Below are positions 1 through 9,085 of a stretch of 64,000 nt of DNA, piece by piece. The notes beneath the pieces were generated by a model that saw only the letters and a list, made by a program, of their open reading frames with translations, ran no database searches and was not told the origin of the DNA. The stretch's first letter is position 1. Each line of letters opens with the position of its first letter. The position numbers were made by a program, and so were the translations under genes. Source of the DNA: JABFRJ01 sp963847145 (GTDB lineage: Bacteria; Pseudomonadota; Alphaproteobacteria; Rhizobiales; Hyphomicrobiaceae). The stretch spans positions 1,116,001 through 1,180,000 of the forward strand of contig CAWJYN010000003.1 in assembly GCA_963847145.1 (NCBI GenBank). The letters run 5' to 3'.

Positions 1-485
1 AACATGGGCGCGCTGGTGTCTTTGGCCCACAGCCCCGAAATGTGATCGGGATGGAAGTGCGAGATGACGACGGTGTTGACGGTGGCTGGATCAAGGCCGG
101 CAGCCTTCATGTTGTCGGCCAATTTGCCGACGGTGGGCGCGCCATTCTGGCCGAAGCCGGTGTCGAACAGGGTGACCTTGCCGCCGCTGCGAACGGCGGT
201 GACGGTGAAGGGGTTCTGGAATTTGTCGGGCCCGATACCGGCTTTGGTGAGCGCGGCTTTGACATCATCAAGCGCGGCGTTCTTGACGAAGCCAGCATCC
301 AGCGTGCGCTCGACGGCGCCTTCGTGCAGGCTGAAGACTTCGATATCGCCAACTTTGTATTTCAGGCTGTCGGCGGCGCGCTGCGCTTGTGCAGCGCCGA
401 TGAAGGCGACCGGGCCCTGCAGGCCGAAGACAAGGGCGGCGCCGGTGCTGCTCAGAACGAGGTCGCGGCGCGAGACTGTGAACAT
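1..485 (-). CDS. MBL-fold metallo-hydrolase, secreted (partial, 3' end beyond window)
   Basis: The first 161 residues are visible; the gene runs off the left edge. The start ATG follows an AGGAG ribosome site. The N-terminus has a twin-arginine-like stretch (SRRDLVL, residues 5-11), a hydrophobic segment and an AQA-type cleavage region near residue 34, so export is likely. The zinc-binding motif HFHPDH of the metallo-beta-lactamase fold is at residues 143-148. By family this is a hydrolase of the lactonase/glyoxalase II superfamily; the substrate cannot be told from the sequence. Its upstream side faces a repeat-rich gap and then lpxB, which points the same way. Confidence 0.85.
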   Translation of the reverse strand, partial: MFTVSRRDLVLSSTGAALVFGLQGPVAFIGAAQAQRAADSLKYKVGDIEVFSLHEGAVERTLDAGFVKNAALDDVKAALTKAGIGPDKFQNPFTVTAVRSGGKVTLFDTGFGQNGAPTVGKLADNMKAAGLDPATVNTVVISHFHPDHISGLWAKDTSAPM

Positions 486-690
486 GATGGGCTCCTGTTT
501 GGATGTCGTTTGATGCGCTGAAGATGGCCTGCATCCGGCCGGCCGATGTTCGGCCAACGACAGACTGCATACGCTTTGCTGTGACTGCAAGCGTGACCTG
601 ACATGCTGGATCACGGGAATGCTATTGACGCAAGTTCGCGCGCCATCGATGCGCGGGATCGCTCGCGCCATCGATGCAAAGAGCAATCCG

Positions 691-729
691 TAGGGTGGGT
701 TAGGCGCCCTTCGGCGCCGTAACCCACCA
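691..729. repeat. Palindromic intergenic repeat, GGGTTA/TAACCC family, copy 1
   Basis: The sequence reads GGTGGGTTAGGCGCC, a short loop, then GGCGCCGTAACCCACC, so it folds into a hairpin. Related paired copies flank the cyclase and arg genes near 54.7 and 57.8 kb. Such elements are common and scattered in proteobacterial genomes. Confidence 0.75.
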
Positions 730-771
730 CGTGCAGGGCGATGATGTTGCGGCGGGATGGCGCGCTGGAGC

Positions 772-802
772 GGCGGATGACGCTACGCTTTTCCGCCCTA
801 CA
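772..802. repeat. Palindromic intergenic repeat, GGCGGATNACGC family, copy 1
   Basis: On the minus strand this reads TGTAGGGCGGAAAAGCGTAG followed by CGTCATCCGCC. It resembles the elements at 18709-18823, so at least two loci carry this family. Confidence 0.65.
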
Positions 803-889
803 GATCCCGATCTCCAGCAATGCAATGCGAGCGATGCTGCGCGTTGGACCGGCGGGCTACGCGTTCCATCGAGGCGCGGCTTGTCCACG

Positions 890-2113
890 CTACGCGCTGC
901 GGCCGCCGTCGGCGTAGCGGAGGACGATATCGGCGGCGGCGCGGCTGGGGGTGAGGGTGGCGAGCTCAAGTTTTTCAGGGAGCTGCGCGAGGGCTGCAAG
1001 CTGGCGGGCGCGGGCTTCAGTGTCCTGCAAGAGCGGTGCAAGCGCTTCGGCGAGCCGCTCGCCGGTGCAATCCTCCTGCTTGAATTCGGGGACGGCGTTT
1101 TCTCCGAGGACGAGATTGGCGAGAACAATGGACGGCACTTTCAGCAGAAAGCGGAACTTGGCGGCGAGCGCATCGACCTTGTAGCCGATGACCATGGGGG
1201 TGCGGGCGAGGCCGAGCTCCAGCGTGACGGTGCCGGAGGCGGCGAGAGCGGCTGTTGCGAGCTTAAAAGCGCGGAAGCGATCTTCCTCGTCTTCGATCAA
1301 GTAGGGCGTGACCGGCCAGGATGCGAGTTGCTTCTCGATCAAATCGCGCACGTGGGGGACGGCTGGAATGATCACCACCGGGTTCAGGCCGCCTTCGCGC
1401 ATGATCGTCAGCGCCTCGCCGAAGGGCTGCATCAGGCGTTCGACTTCGGAGCGGCGGCTGCCCGGCAGCACGACGAGAACCTGCTGGCCTTGGGCGATAT
1501 TCAGCCGCTGGCGGAGGGGTTCTGGATCAATGCTGGCGATGAAGTCGCGCCGTTCGATGAGTGGATGACCAACGTAGGTGCAGGGCGGACCGCCGAGACG
1601 CTGGTGGGCGTCGGGCTCGAAGGGCAGCAGCGCCATGACGTGATCGACGTAGGCGCGCATGCGTTTGGCGCGGCCGGGGCGCCAGGCCCAAACGCTGGGG
1701 CTGACGTAGTCGATGATGGGCACGTCGGGCAATTTGCGGCGGATGCGTTTGGCAATGGGGTGGGTGAACTCCGGTGCGTCGATAATGACGACGGCGTCCG
1801 GCTCGGCGGCAATAGCGGCATCAACGGTGCGGTAGACGCGGCGCATGAGGCGCGGCAGCACTTTGAGGATGGCGGCCGGTCCCATGACGGCGACGTCGGA
1901 GAGCGGGAACTGAGAACTCAAACCCTGGGCGCGCATGTCGGGGCCGCCGACGCCGAGATAGCGGACACGGCCGCGCGACTGCGCGTTGAGGGCTGCCATC
2001 AGCCGACCTCCGAGCGCATCTCCCGAATGCTCACCGGCGACGACGAACAGGCGCAGCTCACGCTTGCTTGAGGAGATCGTGACGGTGGCGACCGGAGTAT
2101 CGTTGGCGGCCAT
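890..2113 (-). CDS. lpxB: Lipid-A-disaccharide synthase LpxB
   Basis: Inner-membrane-associated GT-B glycosyltransferase that joins UDP-2,3-diacylglucosamine to lipid X to make the lipid A disaccharide. The 407-residue product is slightly longer than the enterobacterial enzyme because of about 20 extra N-terminal residues. Family motifs are visible: AGEHSGD near residue 26, SPSVWAWRPGRAKRM near 140 and VLPGSRRSEV near 215. It is the last gene of the pyrH-to-lpxB block, and its ATG lies two bases after the lpxI stop, so the two are surely co-transcribed. It uses the product of LpxI, the gene just upstream. Confidence 0.96.
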   Translation of the reverse strand: MAANDTPVATVTISSSKRELRLFVVAGEHSGDALGGRLMAALNAQSRGRVRYLGVGGPDMRAQGLSSQFPLSDVAVMGPAAILKVLPRLMRRVYRTVDAAIAAEPDAVVIIDAPEFTHPIAKRIRRKLPDVPIIDYVSPSVWAWRPGRAKRMRAYVDHVMALLPFEPDAHQRLGGPPCTYVGHPLIERRDFIASIDPEPLRQRLNIAQGQQVLVVLPGSRRSEVERLMQPFGEALTIMREGGLNPVVIIPAVPHVRDLIEKQLASWPVTPYLIEDEEDRFRAFKLATAALAASGTVTLELGLARTPMVIGYKVDALAAKFRFLLKVPSIVLANLVLGENAVPEFKQEDCTGERLAEALAPLLQDTEARARQLAALAQLPEKLELATLTPSRAAADIVLRYADGGRSA

Positions 2114-2115
2114 CG

Positions 2116-3426
2116 TTATGCCGCCTCACTGGACCGGGGCGGCGCTGCCATCACCAAGTCGACAATGAACAGGCCGTGCTGGTCTGCCATGGCGATCGCT
2201 GCGGTGGGGATCTGGTGCGGGCTATTGGGGGTCAGGATGGCGAGGCCGGCGATGCCACCAGCGGCGAGCAACTCGATGCAGCTGGCGAGTTCGGATGGAT
2301 CATCGCGCGCGGGATCGAAGCGGACGGCGGCAGCGCCGGTGGTGCGTACGAAGCGCCCGCGGCCCCATTGGCGCAGTGCCGCCATGCGGCGGGCCATGGG
2401 CAGCACGCCCTCGGCGGCGGCAATGGCGAGCACATGATCGCGAATGACGACAGCCGCACGCCCGGCGCCGAAGGGTGCGAGACGGCGCGTGACTTCGGCG
2501 GCGGTGCGTGCGTCGCGGGCATCGGGCTCGCTGGGGGTGCAGCGGCCGAGCATGGTGCCGCGCAACGCATAGACCCCGTCGGGGCGCACGGCGAGCGGCT
2601 GGGCAGTGTCCACGCGTGCGTCGATAGTGATGCGGGCAGCCGCTGCCCGCTGGATCATCTGGTCACGCTCAAGCAGCAGTGTCTTGCCGGCGGCGACGAC
2701 CAGCGTCGCGATGCGGGCCTCGGCGAGGCGCGCAACGGTCTGGGCGCCGACTGTGGGCATGTCGACGCGCAATTCCTGGCCGCGCTTGGGGCCCTTCACG
2801 AGAACAGCGGACGGGGCAGCGCGGTCCGGCAGGCTGGCCACGCGCGCCAGCATGCGGTCGGTCCCTTCGACACCCTCGATGGCGAGGATCTGGCCATGCT
2901 CAACGACGATGGCTTGTCCGACGTCGAGATCGGCGAGCGCGTCGAGAACGGCAAAGCCACGCGTGATGTCGGCTTCGACTGCGACGCCGGGGGCTTGGGC
3001 GGTTCCAAGCCGGCCTGGGGCGGCAAGCAATTCAGGCGCGATGTCGGCAACGCCTTTGACGGTCAGGCCCTGGCTTTCGAAGAAGCGGATCAGGCGGGTG
3101 AGCACGGCATCGTCGCCACCGCGCAGCATAGCGAGCACTTTGGGCAGGTGGCGGATGAGGCCAAGATCCGGCTTGAGGCGCATGAGATCAGGGCGGCTGA
3201 CGCTGCCGGCGATCATCATGGTGCCGTCGCTCTCGTGCTTGAGGGTGCCGATGATCGCATTGACGGCACCCCAGGTGACCCACGTGTGCGGGTAGGCCTC
3301 GATCTGGGGGCCGGCCTCGCCGCGCACGGCGACAAGGTGGGCGCGGCCGCCTTGGCGCACGATGGTTTCTGCCAATACCAGCGGCAGACTGCCGCCGCCT
3401 GCGAGGATCGCGATCCGCTGCATCAT
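2116..3426 (-). CDS. lpxI: UDP-2,3-diacylglucosamine pyrophosphatase LpxI, with C-terminal extension
   Basis: Hydrolyses UDP-2,3-diacylglucosamine to lipid X in lipid A synthesis, replacing LpxH in alphaproteobacteria. The start (MMQRIAILAGGGSLP) follows a GGGAG site; the frame upstream only shadows lpxA. The nucleotide-binding N-domain ILAGGGSLP and the DMPTVG motif (Asp222, which aligns with the catalytic Asp of Caulobacter LpxI) are present. The protein has 436 residues against about 275-285 for the family. The extra 160 C-terminal residues look like a diverged second copy of the catalytic C-domain: residues 169-188 and 321-340 match at 9 of 20 positions. See findings. Confidence 0.93.
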   Translation of the reverse strand: MMQRIAILAGGGSLPLVLAETIVRQGGRAHLVAVRGEAGPQIEAYPHTWVTWGAVNAIIGTLKHESDGTMMIAGSVSRPDLMRLKPDLGLIRHLPKVLAMLRGGDDAVLTRLIRFFESQGLTVKGVADIAPELLAAPGRLGTAQAPGVAVEADITRGFAVLDALADLDVGQAIVVEHGQILAIEGVEGTDRMLARVASLPDRAAPSAVLVKGPKRGQELRVDMPTVGAQTVARLAEARIATLVVAAGKTLLLERDQMIQRAAAARITIDARVDTAQPLAVRPDGVYALRGTMLGRCTPSEPDARDARTAAEVTRRLAPFGAGRAAVVIRDHVLAIAAAEGVLPMARRMAALRQWGRGRFVRTTGAAAVRFDPARDDPSELASCIELLAAGGIAGLAILTPNSPHQIPTAAIAMADQHGLFIVDLVMAAPPRSSEAA

Positions 3427-3445
3427 GCCGCTCCCGCGCTCAATC

Positions 3446-4339
3446 TCAGCCGGCCTGACGCGGCAGGCAGAGCGAGCGCTCCGAGGGCGCTTTGATGAAG
3501 GTGAGAATCTCCTGCACGTAGGGATCTTTCGCGATCGGCTGGGATTCGATGTCGGCGATGCGCTCGGCCAAAGTGCCTTCATTGGAAAAGAGCAAGCGAT
3601 AGGCCTGGCGCAGCGATTGGATCTGCTCGCGGCCGAACTGCAAGCGTTTCATGCCGACCACGTTGAGGCCGGCGAGCCCCGCGCGATTGCCAAGCGCCAT
3701 GCCATAGGGAATGACATCGTTCTCGACACCGGCGAGGCCGCCGACAAAGGCGTGATGGCCGACGCGAGAGAACTGGTGGATGCCGGCGCCGCCGCCGATG
3801 ATGACAAAGTCGCCGACGGTACAATGGCCGGCCAGCATGACGTTGTTGGAGAAGACGACGTTGTTGCCGACTTGGCAATCGTGGCCGACGTGGCTGTTGG
3901 CGAGAAAAGCGCAGCGGTCGCCGACCGTGGTGGTCGAGACGCCGCCGGCGGTGCCAGGGTTGATGGTGACACCTTCGCGGATGGTGCACTCTTTGCCGAT
4001 GGAGAGCGTGACGTCTTCACCTTTGAACTTCAGGTCCTGCGGTTCGTGGCCGAGGGACGCGAAGGGGAAGACGCGGGTGCGGTCGCCGATGGTGGTTTTG
4101 CCGGCGACCACGACGTGGCTCAGCAGGTGTACACCGGCACCCAGGACGACATCGGCGCCGATATGACAGAACGGACCGATTTCGACGCCGGCCGCAAGCT
4201 TGGCACCCTTTTCCACGACGGCGGACGGGTGGACCTTCGGCGGAGCCAGCTTCGGCGCCGATCTGGCCACTGCTTTGGACGCTGCTTTGGACGCTGCTTT
4301 GAGCCCGGGCGCCGGCTTCGCACTAAGCTTTTTTTGCAT
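3446..4339 (-). CDS. lpxA: UDP-N-acetylglucosamine O-acyltransferase LpxA
   Basis: Catalyses the first step of lipid A synthesis, moving a 3-hydroxyacyl chain from acyl carrier protein to UDP-GlcNAc. The sequence is a left-handed beta-helix of hexapeptide repeats (about residues 35-210) and a helical C-terminal part. His150 and His153 in NSHVGHDC match the paired histidines of the E. coli enzyme, the second being the catalytic base. The first 33 residues are a low-complexity Ala/Lys-rich leader not found in E. coli LpxA. The first 17 bases overlap the end of fabZ. A later start (around residue 35) cannot be ruled out. Confidence 0.95.
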   Translation of the reverse strand: MQKKLSAKPAPGLKAASKAASKAVARSAPKLAPPKVHPSAVVEKGAKLAAGVEIGPFCHIGADVVLGAGVHLLSHVVVAGKTTIGDRTRVFPFASLGHEPQDLKFKGEDVTLSIGKECTIREGVTINPGTAGGVSTTTVGDRCAFLANSHVGHDCQVGNNVVFSNNVMLAGHCTVGDFVIIGGGAGIHQFSRVGHHAFVGGLAGVENDVIPYGMALGNRAGLAGLNVVGMKRLQFGREQIQSLRQAYRLLFSNEGTLAERIADIESQPIAKDPYVQEILTFIKAPSERSLCLPRQAG

Positions 4340-4844
4340 CGTTCCGGTCCACGATCATGGCGCTGATTTCGGCCTCGGCAACAACGTGTCCGTTGACGCG
4401 GGCTTGGCCCGAGAAGCGCCAGACCGGACCGCGGCTGCGGGTCTTCTTGACGTGGAGATGAAGCTGGTCGCCCGGCACGACAGGCTTGCGGAATTTGGCA
4501 TTGTCGATGCCCATGAAATAGACGACCTGCGGGATGTCGCGTTTGCCGGCATTGTGAATACACAGAGCGCCTGCCGTCTGCGCCAGCGCTTCGATGATGA
4601 GCACGCCCGGCATGACGGGATAGCCCGGGAAATGGCCCTGGAAATAGGGCTCGTTCATCGTGACATTTTTGATGCCGATGCCGCTCTCATCGCGATCCAT
4701 CTCGATGATGCGATCAAGCAAAAGAAACGGATAGCGATGCGGCAGGAGCTTCATAATCAGCTCGATGTCGGCCGACGGCAGCGCTTTGGCGGCGGTCTTG
4801 TCGGTTGACGCTTTCTGGCTCGCGGACTTGACGTCGTCCATCAC
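4323..4844 (-). CDS. fabZ: (3R)-hydroxyacyl-ACP dehydratase FabZ
   Basis: Dehydrates 3-hydroxyacyl-ACP in fatty acid elongation; it competes with LpxA for 3-hydroxyacyl-ACP, and the two genes sit together in most Gram-negatives. The hotdog-fold helix GHFPGYPVMPGVLIIEALAQ carries the catalytic His and Glu. The N-terminal 25 residues are extra and polar. The gene opens with GTG-ATG in tandem; the GGAG site is seven bases from the GTG and ten from the ATG, so either may be used. The 143-base gap before it (after lpxD) contains no gene. Confidence 0.96.
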   Translation of the reverse strand: MMDDVKSASQKASTDKTAAKALPSADIELIMKLLPHRYPFLLLDRIIEMDRDESGIGIKNVTMNEPYFQGHFPGYPVMPGVLIIEALAQTAGALCIHNAGKRDIPQVVYFMGIDNAKFRKPVVPGDQLHLHVKKTRSRGPVWRFSGQARVNGHVVAEAEISAMIVDRNDAKKA

Positions 4845-4987
4845 ACTTTGGCTCCAGTATTTTTCAAAGATTTGCAGTCCAAACGGATCTGCGGTCTCAT
4901 GCCTGCGATATTGTTTGACCCAAGCTCCCGTCTTGCGCGGATACTTGCTGGCCGGAATACTTCTCAGGCTACTTTTCAGGCTTCGTT

Positions 4988-6070
4988 TCAGGCGACGTCC
5001 GGTTCGGTACTAACTGCTGGCGGCCCGCTGCTGTCCTTCTCTGCCTGGCCAGAGGCCAAGCGTTTCAGGGCATTCTGTTCGCGCGCCCACTCACGCAAAG
5101 GTTTGGCTGGCGTGCCCACCATGCGCGCGCCGGCTGGCACACTGTCCTTGGCGTGGCTGGCCCCTGCGATCTGCGCGCCAGCGCCGACCGTGATGTGACC
5201 GGCGACGCCGCCTTGTCCGCCGACCACCACGAAGTCACCGAGAGTGGCCGAGCCGGCGATGCCGACTTGACCGACGATGACGCAATGACGTCCGACTACG
5301 GCGTTGTGCCCGATCTGGACGAGATTATCAATTTTCGTGCCTTCGCCGATGATAGTATCCTTAAGGGCGCCGCGATCGATGGCGGTATTGGCGCCGATCT
5401 CGACGTCGCTCTGGACGATAACCCGGCCGATCTGGGGTACTTTGAGGTGCCCAGTGGCCCCCATGGCGAAGCCGAAGCCATCCTGGCCGATGCGAACGCC
5501 GGAATGGATAACAACGCGGTCGCCGATCAAGGCATGGATGATGGACGCCGACGGCCCGATGTAGCTGTCGCGGCCGATGGTGACGCGGTACCCAATCACG
5601 GCGCCGGCGGCGATGGTGGTGCCGGACCCAATCCAGGCTTCGCGGCCGATGACGGCGCCGGGCTCGATGCGGACGCCAGCCTCGATGCGGGCGGAGGGAT
5701 GCACCAAGGGATCGCTACGGTCGCTCATGGCCGTCATGGGGCGCATGGCTTCGGGATAGAACAGGGCGAGGGCCTGCGCGAAGCCGCGGTAGGGATTTTT
5801 CAGTTGCAGCGCGGCGATGCCGGACGGCACGCGGGTGGCGAAGGCGGGGGCGATGAGGATTGCCGAGGCCTTCGCTGCGGCCAGCTGCGGCAGATACTTG
5901 CGATTATCGAGAAACGTGAGGTGGCCGGGTCCCGCTTCATCGAGGGGGCGAATATCGGTGATGCGGTGATCGGCATCTGTTCCGGACGCCAGAGTGGCGC
6001 CCAGCCGCTCCGCAATCGCGGCCAATGACAATGGTCCTGCGCGTTCGAAAAAACCTGGATGTTCCATCAC
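4988..6070 (-). CDS. lpxD: UDP-3-O-acylglucosamine N-acyltransferase LpxD
   Basis: Third acylation step of lipid A synthesis: transfers a 3-hydroxyacyl chain from ACP to the amino group of UDP-3-O-acylglucosamine. The N-terminal domain (residues 1-110) contains the FLDNRKYLPQL stretch. Hexapeptide repeats form the beta-helix, and NLVQIGHN holds the catalytic His. The length of 360 residues is normal. The C-terminus is a loose, acidic and proline-rich tail. As with fabZ the start is GTG-ATG in tandem. A hairpin terminator lies upstream, between this gene and bamA. No skp/ompH gene is found in the bamA-lpxD gap. Confidence 0.96.
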   Translation of the reverse strand: MMEHPGFFERAGPLSLAAIAERLGATLASGTDADHRITDIRPLDEAGPGHLTFLDNRKYLPQLAAAKASAILIAPAFATRVPSGIAALQLKNPYRGFAQALALFYPEAMRPMTAMSDRSDPLVHPSARIEAGVRIEPGAVIGREAWIGSGTTIAAGAVIGYRVTIGRDSYIGPSASIIHALIGDRVVIHSGVRIGQDGFGFAMGATGHLKVPQIGRVIVQSDVEIGANTAIDRGALKDTIIGEGTKIDNLVQIGHNAVVGRHCVIVGQVGIAGSATLGDFVVVGGQGGVAGHITVGAGAQIAGASHAKDSVPAGARMVGTPAKPLREWAREQNALKRLASGQAEKDSSGPPAVSTEPDVA

Positions 6071-6264
6071 GGTCTCAGCACTCGCTGCTCGTTGGGCGCC
6101 AGTACGCTTGTATGATCACTTGTATGATCGCTTGCACGGATTGGGTCGCTCCAATGCAGCCGTTCTGAGGCGCCACCGTGCGCTGACGTGCGGCACCTGT
6201 AGGGCAGCGACGCGGCGATGGAAAGTGCAATCAGAGCTTGGCCGCTGAAACGCTTGAGCGATCA

Positions 6265-6302
6265 CCAGAAAAAGTACGAGCGGCGCTCGTGAGTGCCGCT
6301 CG
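6265..6302 (-). terminator. Rho-independent terminator after bamA
   Basis: On the minus strand a GAGCGGC/GCCGCTC hairpin is followed by TACTTTTTC, just after the bamA stop. It would cut or weaken read-through into lpxD, implying a promoter for lpxD in 6071-6264, where a direct repeat CTTGTATGATC is also seen. Confidence 0.65.
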
Positions 6303-6326
6303 CAACGCTCCGTTTGTGGCAGGTCA

Positions 6327-8807
6327 TCAGAATTTTGTGGTGGCACCGAAGCGGAAGATTTGCGTCTTGTCGTAGCCAGCCTTCGAAAGCGCCTTGGCAA
6401 GGTCGACGCGCAGTGGGCCAAGTGGCGAGTTCCAGAGCAAGCTCCAGCCAACAGCCGAGCGGATCTGGAAGTCATCGGCGAGGCACACGCCCGAGTTAGA
6501 CCCGTCAGGCAGTTTCGGGGCACCGCACTTGGAGTTCAGGCTTTTCGCAAGTGCACCGGCGTTGAACAGGGACCCGGCGTCGGCGAAGACGGCTTGGCTC
6601 ATACCCAATTCTTCAGGGATGAAGGGGATCGGAAAGCGCAACTCGGCCGTGGTGGTCCAATAGGTTCTGCCGCCCAGAGCGTCTTGGTTGAGCGACGACA
6701 AATCGCGCGGACCATAACCCAAGTTGGAGAAGCCTCGGATGGTTTCGCCGCCTTTGTAGAAGAGATCGAGCAGACGGACATCCTGACCGCCCCAGCCTTC
6801 GATATGACCACCGGCGGCGCGCGCCACAAATGTAACCTTCTCAGCGACGGGGTAGTAAGCGCGGCCTTCAGCATTCAGGCGGGCGTAGTGCACGTCGCCA
6901 CCGAGGCCTGCAACATCGAGACCGGTCTGAAAGAATGTTCCGCTGGTCGGGTTCTTTGGATGGTTCCGTTTATCGATCGTGAAGCCGACGCTGCCCATGG
7001 AGACCCAGCGCGCTTTACCGTCGCAAGCGCCGGTATTGATGATCGTTGGGTTGCCACCGCTGTCGACAGACGCCTGATAATTGTCTTCGAAGCCGCATGC
7101 TTCTTTGATCGCGCGGGAGGCCGAACTTGCATAGTCGCTTGGGATCGTGAGCGTATCACGCGACAGCGAGTAGCCCGTATTTAACCAGACGCTCTCTGAC
7201 AGCGGGAAGGCGAGGCGGACGCCGCCGCCGGTCCGCGTCGTGCTGTAAGGTGACGATGACGTGGCGGTTGTTGTGTTGCGGAACAAGTCGAAGCCGGCAG
7301 CAACATTCGAGCCGAGGAAGCGTGGTTCGGTGAAACCGAAGTTGAGGTTCAGACGCTCTTTCGAGCCCGAGGCACCGATACGCAGGAACTGACCATTGCC
7401 GAGCAGGTTGCGTTCCGTGAGGCTGACGTCACCGATGACGCCTTCAGATGTGGAATAGCCCGCACCAAAGGACAACTCGCCGGTAGGTTGCTCGACGACT
7501 TCGACGTCAAGAACGATACGGTCCTGGGCGCCGCCGGCGCGTCGCTTGATCTCGACGGTCTTGAAGAAGCCAATGTTCTGCAACCGCTTCTTTGCGTTTT
7601 CGACCAGCAATTGGTTGTAGGCATCGCCTTCGGCGACCTTGAACTCGCGACGGATTACGTAATCCTTGGTGCGCTCGTTGCCGATGACATTGATCCGCTC
7701 GATGTAGATGCGCGGACCTTCTTCGACGACATAGACGACGTTGATCGCATTGGCACCGGCAGCGCGTTCGACGCGTGGACGCACGCGTCCGAAAGCGAAC
7801 CCTTGCTCAGCGACCCGCAAGGTCAGCGCTTCGACGGTCTTGTCCATCAGCGACGCGTTAAAGGTTGCACCAGACTTGGTCGTGACTTCGCCGTTCAAAG
7901 CTGCTGCGTTGACGCCAGCGAGCTTCGATTCAACTGTGACAGTCCCGAAATTGAAGAGCTGACCTTCTTCAATGACGAAGGTGATGAAGAAGCCTGAGCC
8001 ATCGCGATCAAGTTCGGCGTTGGCCGAGACGACACGGGCGTCAGCGTAGCCATTCTTGAGATAATACTGGCGCAGCAGCTCTTTATCGAGATTGAGCCGG
8101 TCCGGATCGTAGATGTTCGTGCCCTTGAGGAAGTCGAACAGGCCGGACTGAATGGTCGTAATGATGTCGCGCAACTGGCTATCAGAGAACGCGCGGTTAC
8201 CAACAAAGGCGATGCTTTTGACCTTGGTGGCTTTGCCTTCGTTGATTTCAAAGACAACGTTGACGCGGTTGTTGTCGAGCTCGATCAATTTCGGCTGCAC
8301 GCTAGCGGCAAAACGGCCTTGGCGGCGATAGACATCGAGGATGCGCTGCACGTCAGCTTGCGCTTTGGCGCGCGTGAAGACGGCGCGTGGCTTGAGCTGC
8401 ACTTCGGCTTCCAGCGCCGACTTCTCGACTTCGCTGTTTCCTTCGAAAACAACCTGGGCGATGACCGGATTCTCGACGACCGATACCACGACGCCGGTCG
8501 AGGTGCGGTTGATCTTCACGTCGGAGAAGAGGCCAGTCGAAAACAGCGCGCGGATTGTTTCGTCGGCTTTGGCATCGTCGTAGGGCTGCCCAACGGACAA
8601 CTTCATGTACGAGCGAACGGTTTCCGGCTCAAGACGGCGATTGCCCTCCACCCGGATGTCGCGGATGACAGCGCTTTGCGCCCACGCCTGATCTACGGTT
8701 ACGCTGATAGCTGGCAGAATGACTGCGCAGGCGGGCAAAACCGCCCCCAGCATAGCCCCAACCAGCGCCCTGCGCGCCCCCACAATTTTCTTCCGAATCA
8801 ACCGCAT
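6327..8807 (-). CDS. bamA: Outer membrane assembly factor BamA (Omp85)
   Basis: Central beta-barrel of the BAM complex, which inserts proteins into the outer membrane. The start chosen (MRLIRKKIVG) gives 826 residues with a basic, hydrophobic signal peptide ending near AWAQS; a longer TTG-started frame has no support. Five POTRA repeats occupy roughly residues 45-420, beginning with VIRDIRVEGNRRL, followed by a 16-strand barrel. The barrel lid motif appears as IRGFSNLGYGPRD, equivalent to the VRGF/Y motif, and the last residue is Phe (ATTKF), as expected for the barrel-insertion signal. There is no clear Shine-Dalgarno sequence at this start. Confidence 0.95.
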   Translation of the reverse strand: MRLIRKKIVGARRALVGAMLGAVLPACAVILPAISVTVDQAWAQSAVIRDIRVEGNRRLEPETVRSYMKLSVGQPYDDAKADETIRALFSTGLFSDVKINRTSTGVVVSVVENPVIAQVVFEGNSEVEKSALEAEVQLKPRAVFTRAKAQADVQRILDVYRRQGRFAASVQPKLIELDNNRVNVVFEINEGKATKVKSIAFVGNRAFSDSQLRDIITTIQSGLFDFLKGTNIYDPDRLNLDKELLRQYYLKNGYADARVVSANAELDRDGSGFFITFVIEEGQLFNFGTVTVESKLAGVNAAALNGEVTTKSGATFNASLMDKTVEALTLRVAEQGFAFGRVRPRVERAAGANAINVVYVVEEGPRIYIERINVIGNERTKDYVIRREFKVAEGDAYNQLLVENAKKRLQNIGFFKTVEIKRRAGGAQDRIVLDVEVVEQPTGELSFGAGYSTSEGVIGDVSLTERNLLGNGQFLRIGASGSKERLNLNFGFTEPRFLGSNVAAGFDLFRNTTTATSSSPYSTTRTGGGVRLAFPLSESVWLNTGYSLSRDTLTIPSDYASSASRAIKEACGFEDNYQASVDSGGNPTIINTGACDGKARWVSMGSVGFTIDKRNHPKNPTSGTFFQTGLDVAGLGGDVHYARLNAEGRAYYPVAEKVTFVARAAGGHIEGWGGQDVRLLDLFYKGGETIRGFSNLGYGPRDLSSLNQDALGGRTYWTTTAELRFPIPFIPEELGMSQAVFADAGSLFNAGALAKSLNSKCGAPKLPDGSNSGVCLADDFQIRSAVGWSLLWNSPLGPLRVDLAKALSKAGYDKTQIFRFGATTKF

Positions 8808-9085
8808 GAGCGAGTGTTCGCTTTCATAGTGCCGTTCCCCCAGAACGTCGGGCGTCGTCGGCAGCAACGCCAAACTGCACAAGGCGCGTCGCGTGATTAA
8901 TCACACATCCCCAAGGAAGCGGCCAACGGTTGTTCCGCCGGCCTCTCACGCACCTCAGCACATGCAAGCTTTAACGATTCATATACCAGTATGGAAGTGG
9001 CAAGATTACCCCACATCCCCAGATTCGACGCCGGGACTTTGCCCGATTTTCGCCCGAATCCTGGGGGCCGCGCGGCGGTTCGCGG

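Larger units (their letters stand above)
486..889. other. Intergenic gap with palindromic repeats
   Basis: No convincing gene is seen here. The gap contains a short direct repeat (CGCGCCATCGATGC, about 638-678) and the two palindromic repeats listed separately. Open frames crossing it are high-GC shadows without family resemblance. Confidence 0.6.

Noticed and set aside
731..3495. Long plus-strand open frames (over 400 codons) opposite lpxB and lpxI
   Set aside because: They mirror confirmed genes in a high-GC sequence, lack family resemblance and have unlikely composition rich in Gly, Asp and Ala.
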